DNA of 64,000 bases, from the NCBI RefSeq assembly GCF_000418365.1, contig NC_021663.1:992001-1056000 (forward strand), in the 5' to 3' direction. Source of the DNA: Corynebacterium terpenotabidum Y-11. GTDB taxonomy: Bacteria > Actinomycetota > Actinomycetes > Mycobacteriales > Mycobacteriaceae. The position numbers and the translations under genes were made by a program. Under the pieces are notes generated by a model, which searched no databases, was not told where the DNA came from, and was given only the letters and a program-made list of their open reading frames with translations. Below are positions 27,081 through 38,574 of this stretch, one piece after another. The first letter of the stretch is position 1. The number at the start of each line of letters is the position of its first letter.

Positions 27081-30000
27081 TGAGCCAACCGCGTACGTCA
27101 CGTCGCGGTGTCCCCTCGGCAGCCTCCCTGGGGCTGAGCCGGCCCCACGCCGCCGCCGACCTGGCGGCGCTGGGCTGGGACGATGAGGCACACCTCGACC
27201 TGCTCTGGACTCTCGCTGCCACCGGCCATCCTGACCAGGCACTGAACAATATCGTCCGGCTGATCCAGGCGACTGAAGGGTCGGAGGTGCCCGCCGCGGC
27301 GTCCGCGACGGAGCTGCAGGCCCGGTTGGATACCGACCATGAGTTCCGGGTCCGACTGCTGGCACTGCTGGGGGCGTCCTCCCTGCTCGGAGACCATGTG
27401 GTCGCCCATCCGGAGATCTGGCCGCAGCTCGGTGACGACCTGCCGGGCAGGGTGGAGATGATGGACACCATGCTCGCGTCCGTCGACGCCGCATCGGTGG
27501 ACGGTCAGGACGCCGACGGCAACCCCCTGCATACCGGGGACTCACTGTTGCGCCGGGCCGGCATGACCGGTCCGGCGGCGGACCGGGCGATGCGCACGGC
27601 CTACCGGACGCTGCTCGCCAGGATCGCCGCCATCGACCTGGCCGGGACCTTCGTCCCCCGCCGTGGAGAGGCGCCCACCGCGAAGGGGCGGACCGGCTAC
27701 CCGGATTTCGTCCCCTTTGAGGTCATCGCCGACCGGCTGGCGGACGCCGCGGACGCCGCCCTGAGCGCTGCCCTCGCCGTCGCCACCGCGGTCGTGTACC
27801 CCAGCGGACCGGTGGACGCCCGGATCGCGGTCCTGGCGATGGGCAAATGCGGTGCCCTGGAACTCAACTACATCTCCGATGTCGACGTGATCTTCGTCGC
27901 GGAACCCGCGGACGCCCGGACCACCCGGCTGGCCGGAGAGTTCATCAACATCGGCTGCCGCTGTTTCTTCGAGGTCGACGCGGCCCTGCGTCCCGAAGGC
28001 AAGCACGGTGCCCTGGTCCGGACCCTCGACTCGCATCTGGCCTACTACCGGAAGTGGGCGCACACCTGGGAGTTCCAGGCGCTGCTCAAGGCCCGTCCGA
28101 TGACCGGCGACCTGGCGTTGGGTGAGGCCTACGTCGAGGAACTCGCGCCAATGGTGTGGACCGCGTCCCAGCGGGAGGATTTCGTCCCCGACGTGCAGGC
28201 GATGCGTCGACGCGTCGTGGACAACGTCCCGGAGGACCTGCAGGCCCGCGAACTGAAGCTGGGGCCCGGCGGTCTCCGCGACGTGGAGTTCGCCGTCCAG
28301 CTGCTGCAGATGGTCCACGGTCGTGCCGATGTCAGTCTCCGGGTCCGTTCCACCGTCGATGCGCTGAACGCACTGGTCGCTGGTGGGTACGTCAGCCGTG
28401 AGGACGGGCGGACCCTCATCGGGAACTACAGCTTCATGCGCCTGCTGGAGCACCGTATGCAGTTGCACCATCTGCGGCGGACCCACCTGTTGCCGGAGGA
28501 TTCCGATCTCCCCGAGCGGACCTGGCTCGCCCGGGTCTCCGGCCTGGTCGCCGAAGGGACTCGCACTCTTGCCGAGGAGCTGGAGGCACAGGTCCGATCC
28601 ACCGGCCGGCAGATCAGGCAACTGCACAACAAGCTGTTCTACCGGCCGCTGCTCTCGTCCGTGGTCGCGATGTCCGTCGATGAACTGCGTCTCACCCCGG
28701 AGGCCGCGCAGCGACAGCTCGCCGCGCTCGGCTACCGCTACCCGGACCGGGCGATGGACCACCTCACCGCCCTGGCGTCCGACACCACCCGGCGTGCCCG
28801 GGTCCAGGCGGTGCTGCTGCCGTCGCTGCTGGAATGGCTCTCGGAGACCGTCGACCCGGACGCCGGCCTGCTGGCGTACCGCAAGCTTTCGGAGGCTGCC
28901 GTCGACCGGGCGTGGTTCCTCCGCCTGCTGCGCGACGAGAACATCGTCGGCCAGCGACTGATGAAGATCCTCGGCACTTCGCCCTACGTCACCGACCTCT
29001 TCCTTGCCGCGCCGGACGCGGTGAAGATGCTCTCGGACGGGGCGATGAAGCCGAAACTGTTGGAGAAGTCCGCCTCGGTAATCAGCCATTCCCTGGTGGC
29101 TGCGGCCGGCCGGCACACCGATCCGGACAAGGCGATTTCGGTGGCCCGTTCGTTGCGGCGGACCGAACTCGCCCGCGTCGCCGCAGCCGACCTGCTCGGC
29201 ATGATGGACCTGCCCGAGGTCGCCCAGTCCCTGTCGCTCGTGTGGGACGCGGTGCTGGAGGCCGCGCTGTCCGCGGAGATCCGCGCCTGGGAGGACGCCC
29301 ACAGCCGCAACGCCCCGGCCGTGATCTCGGTCATCGGGATGGGTCGTCTCGGGGGTGCGGAACTGAGCTACCGCTCCGACGCCGACGTCCTGTTCGTGTG
29401 CGAGCCGGTGGCCGGAGACGGCATCGAGGGTATGGACATCGACAGGGACGGTGAACCGGGGACCGATCAGGATGCGGTGGCCTGGGCCATCGGCATCTGT
29501 GACCGGCTGCGGAGCCGTCTGGCGAAGCCCTCCCAAGATCCGCCGTTGGAGGTGGATCTGGACCTGCGCCCGGAGGGACGGAGCGGTCCGGCGGTGCGCA
29601 CGTTGGAGTCCTACCGGGCGTACTACGAGCGCTGGGGCGAGACCTGGGAGTACCAGGCCCTGCTCCGGGCCACCTGGGTCGCCGGGGACAAGGATCTCGG
29701 CATCCGGTTCCTGCGCAGTATCGACCCGTTCCGGTACCCGGAGGGTGGTGCCGACGAGAAGACCGTCCAGGAGGTGCGCCGGATGAAGGCGCGCGTCGAC
29801 GGTGAACGGTTGCCCCGTGGCGCGAACCGGGCGACCCACACGAAACTGGGACGCGGCGGGCTCGCCGATGTCGAATGGACCGTGCAACTGCTCACCATGC
29901 AGCACAGTCACCTGTTCGAGTCACTGCACAACACCTCCACGCTGGAGGTCCTGGAGGAGATTCGGACGGCCGGGCTGCTGTCCGAGTTCGATGTGGAGAC

Positions 30001-30247
30001 GCTGCGGGAGGCGTGGATCACCGCCAGCCACGCACGCAACGCCCTGGTGCTGTCGAACGCGAAGACCACGGACCAGCTGCCGCCCCCGGGCGCGCAGCTG
30101 GTGCATGTCGCTGCCGCGGCAGGCTGGGATCCGGAGGATTCCCAGGGGTATCTCGACGACTACCTGAAGAAGACCCGTCGGGCACGTCGCGTGGTCGACC
30201 GCGTCTTCTGGGGCGAGGAAGTGGTGGATGCCCGCTATGACGACTGA
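27080..30247 (+). CDS. glnE: Bifunctional glutamine synthetase adenylyltransferase/deadenylylase
   Basis: A 1055-residue GlnE, which adds AMP to and removes it from glutamine synthetase GlnA in response to nitrogen state. Two nucleotidyltransferase domains are visible: the N-terminal one with ELNYISDVDVIFV near residue 265 and the C-terminal one with AELSYRSDADVLFV near residue 760. Each is followed by a helical regulatory domain (for example GPGGLRDVEFAVQLLQ and GRGGLADVEWTVQLL). Its ATG overlaps the glnA2 stop. The length is normal for the family. GlnA, the likely target, carries the DLYELPPEE tyrosine motif. Confidence 0.96.
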   Translation: MSQPRTSRRGVPSAASLGLSRPHAAADLAALGWDDEAHLDLLWTLAATGHPDQALNNIVRLIQATEGSEVPAAASATELQARLDTDHEFRVRLLALLGASSLLGDHVVAHPEIWPQLGDDLPGRVEMMDTMLASVDAASVDGQDADGNPLHTGDSLLRRAGMTGPAADRAMRTAYRTLLARIAAIDLAGTFVPRRGEAPTAKGRTGYPDFVPFEVIADRLADAADAALSAALAVATAVVYPSGPVDARIAVLAMGKCGALELNYISDVDVIFVAEPADARTTRLAGEFINIGCRCFFEVDAALRPEGKHGALVRTLDSHLAYYRKWAHTWEFQALLKARPMTGDLALGEAYVEELAPMVWTASQREDFVPDVQAMRRRVVDNVPEDLQARELKLGPGGLRDVEFAVQLLQMVHGRADVSLRVRSTVDALNALVAGGYVSREDGRTLIGNYSFMRLLEHRMQLHHLRRTHLLPEDSDLPERTWLARVSGLVAEGTRTLAEELEAQVRSTGRQIRQLHNKLFYRPLLSSVVAMSVDELRLTPEAAQRQLAALGYRYPDRAMDHLTALASDTTRRARVQAVLLPSLLEWLSETVDPDAGLLAYRKLSEAAVDRAWFLRLLRDENIVGQRLMKILGTSPYVTDLFLAAPDAVKMLSDGAMKPKLLEKSASVISHSLVAAAGRHTDPDKAISVARSLRRTELARVAAADLLGMMDLPEVAQSLSLVWDAVLEAALSAEIRAWEDAHSRNAPAVISVIGMGRLGGAELSYRSDADVLFVCEPVAGDGIEGMDIDRDGEPGTDQDAVAWAIGICDRLRSRLAKPSQDPPLEVDLDLRPEGRSGPAVRTLESYRAYYERWGETWEYQALLRATWVAGDKDLGIRFLRSIDPFRYPEGGADEKTVQEVRRMKARVDGERLPRGANRATHTKLGRGGLADVEWTVQLLTMQHSHLFESLHNTSTLEVLEEIRTAGLLSEFDVETLREAWITASHARNALVLSNAKTTDQLPPPGAQLVHVAAAAGWDPEDSQGYLDDYLKKTRRARRVVDRVFWGEEVVDARYDD

Positions 30248-30272
30248 GGCGGACTTACGGTGGCCGCTGATG

Positions 30273-30291
30273 CTGGGGTAGGCTCGCCTTC
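30273..30291. promoter_or_regulatory. Weak DtxR-like box/-10 region before the heme-type permease gene
   Basis: This 19-base segment matches the DtxR consensus at 12 positions and contains TAGGCT, a good actinobacterial -10. It is strikingly like the box at 32886-32904 (GGGTAGGCTC shared). If this is the promoter, the permease mRNA is nearly leaderless with GTG at 30293. Confidence 0.45.
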
Positions 30292-30292
30292 C

Positions 30293-31345
30293 GTGAAATT
30301 GCTAGCGGATCACCGGTCCATTCTGGAACACCGGACGGCGGTGCGGTGGACCACCCTCGGTGTCCTTGTCGTCCTCCTCGTCATCGCCATCCTGGTCAAT
30401 CTCGTTCTCGGTCAGTATTCGCTGGCCCCGGGCGAGGTCGTCCGGGCGCTGTCCGTCGGCCCGGATGACCGGACCGTGGCGGGGGCGAACGTTCTGTGGC
30501 ATATCCGACTTCCCCGCATCGTCCTGTGTCTCCTGGTCGGCGCGGCACTCGCCGTGGCCGGCACGCTGCTGCAGGGCCTGTTCGGCAACCCGCTCACCGA
30601 ACCCAGCGTCATCGGTGTCACCTCCGGAGCCGGCGTCGGTGCGGCGGTGGGCATCGTGTTCAACCTGAGCTTCCTGGGCACCGCGACCACCCCGTTGCTC
30701 GCCTTCGCCGCCGGTGTCCTGGCCACCGTGGCGATCTACCGGCTGTCCGCGATCAACGGTGAGGTGAAGGTGCTCACCCTCATCCTCACCGGAATTGCAG
30801 TGAATGCGGTCGCTGGTGCGGTGATCTCCTTCATGGTCTTCCTGGCGCCGACCTCGTCCCGCGAGCAGATCATCTTCTGGCAGATGGGGTCGCTCAACGG
30901 GGCGATGTGGAACCAGGTGGCCGTTGTCATCGTCCCGGTAGTGGCGTGCATCATCGCGGCGTGCCTCATCGCCGGCCGGATGGATCTGCTGAGCCTGGGG
31001 GAGCGGGCGGCCGGGCACGCCGGGGTAAACGTGCCGGCGATGCGGATGTGGATCATCGGACTGTCGACCGCCCTGGCGGCCCTGGCCGTCAGCTACGCCG
31101 GCATCATCGGCTTCGTCGGCCTCATCGTCCCGCACATCCTGCGGCAGATCATCGGGGCGTCGAACCGGTGGCTGGTGCCGTTGAGCGCGGTCGGCGGGGC
31201 GGTCCTGCTGCTCACCGCCGATCTCGTGGCGCGCACACTCATCCCGTTCGCCGATCTACCGATCGGCATCTTCACCGCACTGGTCGGTGGACCGACGTTC
31301 TTCATCCTGTTGCGACGCATGCTGAAGAAGGGAGGCGTGGCATGA
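30293..31345 (+). CDS. FecCD-family ABC permease, probably heme or iron chelate (HmuU-like)
   Basis: A 350-residue inner-membrane permease with about ten helices. FecCD signatures are RLPRIVLCLLVGAALAVAG near the N-terminus, GNPLTEPSVIGVTSGAG, and the ATPase-contact region GIIGFVGLIVPHILR. I chose the GTG at 30293 because the DtxR-like box lies just before it; an in-frame GTG at 30260, after a better ribosome site and close to the glnE stop, would add 11 residues. The stop overlaps the ATPase start. No substrate-binding protein gene (HmuT) is adjacent. Heme as substrate is inferred from hmuO following. Confidence 0.88.
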   Translation: MKLLADHRSILEHRTAVRWTTLGVLVVLLVIAILVNLVLGQYSLAPGEVVRALSVGPDDRTVAGANVLWHIRLPRIVLCLLVGAALAVAGTLLQGLFGNPLTEPSVIGVTSGAGVGAAVGIVFNLSFLGTATTPLLAFAAGVLATVAIYRLSAINGEVKVLTLILTGIAVNAVAGAVISFMVFLAPTSSREQIIFWQMGSLNGAMWNQVAVVIVPVVACIIAACLIAGRMDLLSLGERAAGHAGVNVPAMRMWIIGLSTALAALAVSYAGIIGFVGLIVPHILRQIIGASNRWLVPLSAVGGAVLLLTADLVARTLIPFADLPIGIFTALVGGPTFFILLRRMLKKGGVA

Positions 31346-32142
31346 CCACCGCCGAAAAACTGCTCGTCGCCGAGGGCCTGAGCGTGTCCCTCGGCGGTCG
31401 CGAGATCCTCCACGGACTCGACCTGACCCTGCACGCCGGTGAGGTCGTGGGCCTCATCGGTCCGAACGGTGCGGGCAAGTCCACACTGCTGGCCGTCCTT
31501 GCCGGGGACACCCACCCGAGTGCCGGGAGGGTGCAGCTGCTCGGTCGCGGCTACCGCGACTATTCCGCCCGTGAGGCGGCCCGGGCACGGGCGGTGATGC
31601 TGCAGGACCCGACAGTCTCCTTCGCTCATCTGGTGCGCGACGTCGTCGAGATGGGTCGGGCCGCCTGGTCCTCGGACCAGGAGATCAGCCGTGACATCGT
31701 CGACACCTGTCTGGCGGAGGTCGGCATGGACCACATGCAGCACCGGGAGATCACCACACTCTCCGGCGGCGAACGGGCCCGTGTGGCCCTGGCCCGGGTC
31801 ATGGCCCAGCGCGCCCGGTGCGTGATGCTCGACGAACCGACCGCGGCGATGGACATCGGCCACCAGGAACGGACGATGCACAGTGCCCGACGGATCGCCG
31901 CCGGCGGGGACGGCGTCATCGTGGTGCTTCACGATCTCAATCTCGCTGCCCGATACTGTGACCGCCTCGCCCTGCTCGACGGGGGACACCTCGCAGCGGT
32001 CGGGACACCGGCCGAGGTGTGCACCACCGAACGTCTGTCGGAGGTGTACCGCTGGCCGGTGAGCGTGTCCCGTGCGCAGGGGGAACTGTGGATCCGACCG
32101 ACACCGGGGGCGGCTCAACCGGACAATCAACCTTTCGGTTGA
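31342..32142 (+). CDS. ABC transporter ATPase, heme type (HmuV-like)
   Basis: A 266-residue nucleotide-binding protein. Walker A is GPNGAGKST near residue 40, the ABC signature LSGGERARVALAR near residue 135, Walker B RCVMLDEPTAA, and the switch histidine in VVLHDLNLA. It energises the FecCD permease encoded immediately upstream, with which it overlaps by four bases. A short perfect hairpin (TCAACC/GGTTGA, 32126-32143) spans its stop codon and could lower read-through into hmuO. Confidence 0.92.
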   Translation: MTTAEKLLVAEGLSVSLGGREILHGLDLTLHAGEVVGLIGPNGAGKSTLLAVLAGDTHPSAGRVQLLGRGYRDYSAREAARARAVMLQDPTVSFAHLVRDVVEMGRAAWSSDQEISRDIVDTCLAEVGMDHMQHREITTLSGGERARVALARVMAQRARCVMLDEPTAAMDIGHQERTMHSARRIAAGGDGVIVVLHDLNLAARYCDRLALLDGGHLAAVGTPAEVCTTERLSEVYRWPVSVSRAQGELWIRPTPGAAQPDNQPFG

Positions 32143-32218
32143 TGTGTGGTCAGGGCACCCTTCGTTAATCTCGGGGGCACACGATGCCCGAGGACCGTAC
32201 ATACGGAGGAAACTGATC

Positions 32219-32872
32219 ATGACCGCTGCGTCCGCCACCCTTCCCACCGGGAACCTGTCTGAGCTCATCCGGGAGGAGACCCGTCAGGCTCATGACCGGG
32301 CGGAGCACTCGTCCTTCATGGAGAAGCTGCTCGGCGGGGAGCTGGACGCTGCAGCCTTCATCTCCCTGCAGGAACAGGCCTACCTGTTCTACAGCGCGCT
32401 GGAGGATGCCGTGGATGCCTGCGCGGGTGACTCCCGCCTCGACTCCGTCGCCGACCGGAAGCTCGACCGCCGGTCCGCGCTGGTCCATGATCTCACTGTC
32501 CTCGGTGGCACCGTGGATGCGGAACCGCTCCCTGAGACGGCCGCATATGTCGCCGAACTGCAGCGCATCGGCCGGGACCGTGACGTCCCGGCGCTGATCG
32601 CCCACCATTACACCCGTTACCTGGGTGATCTGGCGGGTGGCCAGGTGATCGGCCGTCTCATGGGGCGCCTCTACGGCGTCGACTCCGACGGTCTCACCTT
32701 CTACGATTTCCCGCACATCCCGAAGGTCAAGGTCTACCGCGACGGGTACCGGAATGCGCTTGACGCGCTGGAGCTGTCGGCGGAGGAGCAGCGGCACCTG
32801 CTGGACGCCTCGTCGGCGGCCTTCGCCTTCAACTCCGGCGTCTTCGAGGCGCTGGGGCGGGCACAGGGGTGA
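32219..32872 (+). CDS. hmuO: Heme oxygenase
   Basis: A 217-residue HmuO-type heme oxygenase that opens heme to biliverdin, CO and free iron. The proximal heme ligand is the histidine in RQAHDRAEH near residue 24. The distal helix shows RYLGDLAGGQVIG, the conserved glycine pair that shapes the pocket. A strong ribosome site (GGAGGAAACTGATC) precedes the ATG at 32219. It lies 76 bases after the ATPase gene and before an unknown gene with its own iron-box-like promoter. Confidence 0.95.
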   Translation: MTAASATLPTGNLSELIREETRQAHDRAEHSSFMEKLLGGELDAAAFISLQEQAYLFYSALEDAVDACAGDSRLDSVADRKLDRRSALVHDLTVLGGTVDAEPLPETAAYVAELQRIGRDRDVPALIAHHYTRYLGDLAGGQVIGRLMGRLYGVDSDGLTFYDFPHIPKVKVYRDGYRNALDALELSAEEQRHLLDASSAAFAFNSGVFEALGRAQG

Positions 32873-32885
32873 CTCCCCGAATCAT

Positions 32886-32904
32886 TTAGGGTAGGCTCAC
32901 ATTC
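32886..32904. promoter_or_regulatory. DtxR-like box/-10 region after hmuO
   Basis: The segment matches the DtxR consensus at 14 of 19 positions (TTAGG at one end, TAGGCT in the middle). It resembles the box at 30273-30291. The TAGGCT could serve as -10 for the unknown gene starting at 32944. Confidence 0.55.
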
Positions 32905-32943
32905 GCTCGAATGGGACGGGCCACAGAGGAAGGTGACGGAACA

Positions 32944-33621
32944 GTGAATGCACAGCAGGTACACCAGGCGACAGCCCGGAATCTGACCCGTGACGTCACC
33001 CTGTACGCGGAGGCCACCGACCTGGTGGAGACCGTGGCCGCCGCATCGGTGGCCTGTGTCCGTCGTTCCACGGTGGTCCGTCGACTGTCCGAGGGATCCC
33101 TCCCGTTCGCCGGGCGGATCGCCTGGCTCGAGCAGCAGTGGGAGGGGCTCCGACTGTTGCGGGACTGCCCCCTCGTCCCCGCTCCGGTCCGCGAACTACT
33201 CGTCGTCGGCACCCGACGGATCGCCGTCGCGCTGGACCGCGCCCACGCCGGAGCACGGTGGCGCGATCGGCATGTGACCATGCCGTCGATGCTGACTTTC
33301 CGGCGGCATGTCACCGGGCTGAAGGATCAGGGGGACGTCCTCGGGCTTACCGCCCAGGCCTGTGTCCGGTTGCTGTGCAGCGGAGTGGGAACCGGGGTGA
33401 CGGGAGCTGACCTGTCCTCCCGCCCGGTGGTGGAGCTGTGGGACCTGTTGTGCTCGCTCGTCGGCGACGATGAGGATCTTGAGCGGTTGTCCGAGGAGCT
33501 CAGCGCAGGTCTCCTGATGGTTATGCAGCACGGTTCGGACGTCTGCCGGATCTACCAGGACAGCACCCCGGACGAGTCGTGCGCGGTCACCGTCGCGACG
33601 ATCCGCGCCGCCCTGAAGTAA
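32944..33621 (+). CDS. Unknown protein next to hmuO
   Basis: A 225-residue soluble protein that I do not recognise. It is alpha-helical in appearance, Val/Leu/Arg-rich, with no signal peptide or membrane segment and several cysteines (VACVRR, RDCPL, QACVRLLCS, DVCRIY, ESCAV). I chose the GTG at 32944, which follows GAGGAAGG; an ATG at 32911 in the same frame lies only 7 bases after the iron-like box. Its own DtxR-like promoter and the position after hmuO suggest a role in iron or heme metabolism. The last 35 bases overlap the end of the convergent glycosyltransferase gene. Confidence 0.72.
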   Translation: MNAQQVHQATARNLTRDVTLYAEATDLVETVAAASVACVRRSTVVRRLSEGSLPFAGRIAWLEQQWEGLRLLRDCPLVPAPVRELLVVGTRRIAVALDRAHAGARWRDRHVTMPSMLTFRRHVTGLKDQGDVLGLTAQACVRLLCSGVGTGVTGADLSSRPVVELWDLLCSLVGDDEDLERLSEELSAGLLMVMQHGSDVCRIYQDSTPDESCAVTVATIRAALK

Positions 33622-34912
33622 CCGGGAACGCTGTGACGTCCTCCCGGGCGGCGGTGACCGCCCACCACAGGGCAGTTCCGGCGATGACGAGGATGCCGAC
33701 GTTGCGCAAGGCCAGGATCACCACGGCCTGGGTGGCTGTGGGGACCACCATCAGCCAGTCGTAGTAGACCGGGTACACGAACGTGGTCAACAGTGCCGTG
33801 ACCAGTACTTCGACCGCCAGTACCGCGACAATCCGCCGACGGCTGACCAGCAGTGCCACCGCGACAGACGGGGCGAGCCAGGTGATGTACTGGGGAGAGA
33901 AGACTTTGTTCGTCGCGATGATCAGTGCCACCATCGTGAGACTGAAGGACAGTGCCTGCATCGGGGACCAGTCATCCCTGATCAGCCGGGTCACCGCCCA
34001 CCCCAGAGCGAATAGCACCATCGCCGCGGTCGCAACGGTCGCGACAGTCGTCATGATTCCGGCACCCGGCCCGATGATCTCGAAACTCTTCGACGCAGCA
34101 TAACTGATCGACCAGCGGGTATCGCCGACGGCGGCGAAGGAGGCGGCGAGCATGACGGGAGTGGCAGCGAGGGACTCGATCTGCAGGCCCCGGTCGGACT
34201 GGTAGTTCAGCGGAGTGGTCAGGGCGTCCACCCCGGATACCGCCGCGATGAGGAGGCAGATCACCACCAGGGAGCCGAAGAACCAGCCGATCCGGGCCCA
34301 GGTAGACCGTCTTCGGAACCCGCCGACCAGCGCTGCGCCGAGCACGCCGGGCCACAGTTTCATCATCGTGGCCACCGCGAGGACGATGGCCGCGGCACGT
34401 CGGGCAGCCCGGGTCCGGGCGAAGAGTAGTGCGGCGAACGCCGCGACAGTCAGCGACGGGAACAGATCCAGGCGGGTCAGGACGATCGGTCCGGACAGGC
34501 CGATGAACATGATCCAGAACCATGCGGCACGGTGCGACGGTGAACTGTCCATATAGACCAGCCAGGCGGTGAACACCGCCGAGGTGGCGACACACAGGGC
34601 AATGAACCAGTTGATGTAGGCGTCCTCCCCGCCGGGGAGCAGGTTCACCAGGTGGGCCGGCAACGCGCCGATCACCGGGTACTCCGTCATGGTGTCGGGA
34701 AAGAAGTGGTTGACGCCGACGAAGTAGTAGTGGACGTCCCCGGTGGAGGTGCCGTACCGGTTGATCCACACCACCGGGATGAGGTGGGCCAATACCCAGC
34801 CGAGTGCGAGAACCCAGTGGTTGTGGAGGACGGTGCTCTGCGGTGGTGTGGTCCGGAGACCCGACGGTGGCGTGTCGGTCCCGGACGGCGCAGCGGGAGA
34901 TGGTGAGGTCAC
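33587..34912 (-). CDS. Glycosyltransferase family 87 membrane protein (polyprenyl-phosphate-sugar type)
   Basis: A 441-residue polytopic membrane protein with about 10-12 helices and a GT87/DUF2029-like layout. The first extracytoplasmic loop carries acidic residues in NRYGTSTGDVHYY and FFPDTMTEYPVIGAL, the DxxxEYP pattern of this family's catalytic loop. Such enzymes use polyprenyl-phosphate mannose or arabinose in building actinobacterial envelope glycans. I chose the GTG at 34912; a start at 34999 would add a proline-rich segment. TATACC at about 34927 on the minus strand may be the -10. Confidence 0.82.
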   Translation of the reverse strand: MTSPSPAAPSGTDTPPSGLRTTPPQSTVLHNHWVLALGWVLAHLIPVVWINRYGTSTGDVHYYFVGVNHFFPDTMTEYPVIGALPAHLVNLLPGGEDAYINWFIALCVATSAVFTAWLVYMDSSPSHRAAWFWIMFIGLSGPIVLTRLDLFPSLTVAAFAALLFARTRAARRAAAIVLAVATMMKLWPGVLGAALVGGFRRRSTWARIGWFFGSLVVICLLIAAVSGVDALTTPLNYQSDRGLQIESLAATPVMLAASFAAVGDTRWSISYAASKSFEIIGPGAGIMTTVATVATAAMVLFALGWAVTRLIRDDWSPMQALSFSLTMVALIIATNKVFSPQYITWLAPSVAVALLVSRRRIVAVLAVEVLVTALLTTFVYPVYYDWLMVVPTATQAVVILALRNVGILVIAGTALWWAVTAAREDVTAFPVTSGRRGSSRR

Positions 34913-35029
34913 AGGACAAGATGGTATAGGCAGGGGCCGCAGTCGTGGAAACGGCGGTCGTTGTCCGGGCAGGCTGTGCCGCCGACCCGTCGACGGCACT
35001 GTGGTCCGACCGGGTCTACTGTGTGGAAG

Positions 35030-36325
35030 GTGTCTGTCTCCGCTACACCGTCCGAACGCTTGTCAGGCCGTGCCCTGTTCGTCTGGGGTGCGGCGATCGT
35101 CGCCTATATCCTGGCGATCACCGGACGGACCTCCCTCGGCGTCGCCGGAGTGGAGGCGATGGACCACTTCGACATCTCGGCGTCCCGCTTGGCAGTGTTC
35201 TCCTCGGTCCAGGTCGGTGTATACGCGCTGGCACAGATCCCGACGGGCATGGCCATCGACCGGTTCGGTCCACGTCGGATGCTCGTCGTCGGTGCCCTCA
35301 TGATGGGTGCGGGGCAGGTGCTGTTGGGAGTGACCGGTGCCTATCCGGTGGCGATCCTTGCCCGCGTGATCATCGGGGCGGCGGACGCCACCGCATTCCT
35401 GTCGGTGATGCGCCTGCTGCCCGCCTGGATTCCACTGCGCAGGACCCCCCTTTTCACCCAGCTCACCGGTGGAATGGGCTACATCGGCCAGTTCCTTTCC
35501 GCAGTACCGTTCACTGCGCTGCTCCACGCCCACGGCTGGGAGACCGCGTTCGTCAGTCTGGGTGGGGCCGGCGTCCTGGTGGCGATCCTGGTCTGGGCGG
35601 CCGTGCGGGACACCCCGTACCCGACGCTGGTCGCTTCCGCGCAGAGGGACGACCGCCCCGCCATCGGCCGTGTGCTGGCCTTCGTCGTGCGCCAGCCGGC
35701 CTGCTGGCTCGGATTCTTCATCCACTTCACCCTCATGAGTCAGATCGTCTTCACCCTGTTGTGGGGCAAACCGCTGATGACCCTGGGGATGGGACTGTCC
35801 GATGGTGAGGCCTCCACCGTCCTCGTGGTGAACATGGTGGTCAGTGTGATCGCCGGACCATTCATGGGAGTCATTTCCGCCCGTGCCGGCCGTGGTCGTC
35901 CGCTCGTCGCGCTGGCAGCCACGGTCATCGTGGCCGTCTGCTGGGTGGTGTTCTTCCTGCCCGACGCACCGCGGGGGTACGCCGCGATCATCGCGATGAA
36001 TGTCGTGGTGGCGGCCCTGGCGGGTGTGGCGAACATGGGCTTCGACACGGTCCGCGAGGAGGTGGACCGACGCTTCACCGCCACCGCGACCGGACTGTCG
36101 AATATGGGTGGCTTCACCGCGGCGATGGTCGCGTCCCAGGTGGTCGGGTTCCTTCTCGATGCCTCCGCCCACGGGCAGAACTACACCTGGGGCGACTTCC
36201 GGCTCGCCTGGTTCACGGCGGTCGGTGCGGTATGGATCCTCGGCGTCATCGGGTTGATCCTCAGCCGGGCGGCCATGGTGCGGTGGCGTGCCGGACAGGA
36301 ACTCCGGGTCCGGTCCGCTCGCTAG
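35030..36325 (+). CDS. MFS transporter
   Basis: A 431-residue major facilitator with about 12 helices. The motif between helices 2 and 3 is DRFGPRRMLV, the A-motif of MFS carriers. A central loop (near residues 190-215) is charged. Its overall look is of the nitrate/hexuronate-type carriers but no substrate can be assigned. GTG starts at 35021 and 35030 both fit; I use 35030. It lies back to back with the GT87 gene in a short control region of about 120 bases. Confidence 0.85.
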   Translation: MSVSATPSERLSGRALFVWGAAIVAYILAITGRTSLGVAGVEAMDHFDISASRLAVFSSVQVGVYALAQIPTGMAIDRFGPRRMLVVGALMMGAGQVLLGVTGAYPVAILARVIIGAADATAFLSVMRLLPAWIPLRRTPLFTQLTGGMGYIGQFLSAVPFTALLHAHGWETAFVSLGGAGVLVAILVWAAVRDTPYPTLVASAQRDDRPAIGRVLAFVVRQPACWLGFFIHFTLMSQIVFTLLWGKPLMTLGMGLSDGEASTVLVVNMVVSVIAGPFMGVISARAGRGRPLVALAATVIVAVCWVVFFLPDAPRGYAAIIAMNVVVAALAGVANMGFDTVREEVDRRFTATATGLSNMGGFTAAMVASQVVGFLLDASAHGQNYTWGDFRLAWFTAVGAVWILGVIGLILSRAAMVRWRAGQELRVRSAR

Positions 36326-36378
36326 GTCTTGGTGGGTTCTGCGGGGCCTCGCTGGGCCTCGCTGGGCCCAGTCGGCTT

Positions 36379-38570
<2,192 letters not shown>

Positions 38571-38574
<4 letters not shown>

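Noticed and set aside
24780..27545. A 921-codon minus-strand protein including panB
   Set aside because: Only the last 281 codons are PanB; the rest is antisense to glnA2 and its control region, so a true fusion is very unlikely.
27542..29911. A 789-codon minus-strand frame inside glnE
   Set aside because: Antisense shadow; glnE on the plus strand has both catalytic domains intact.
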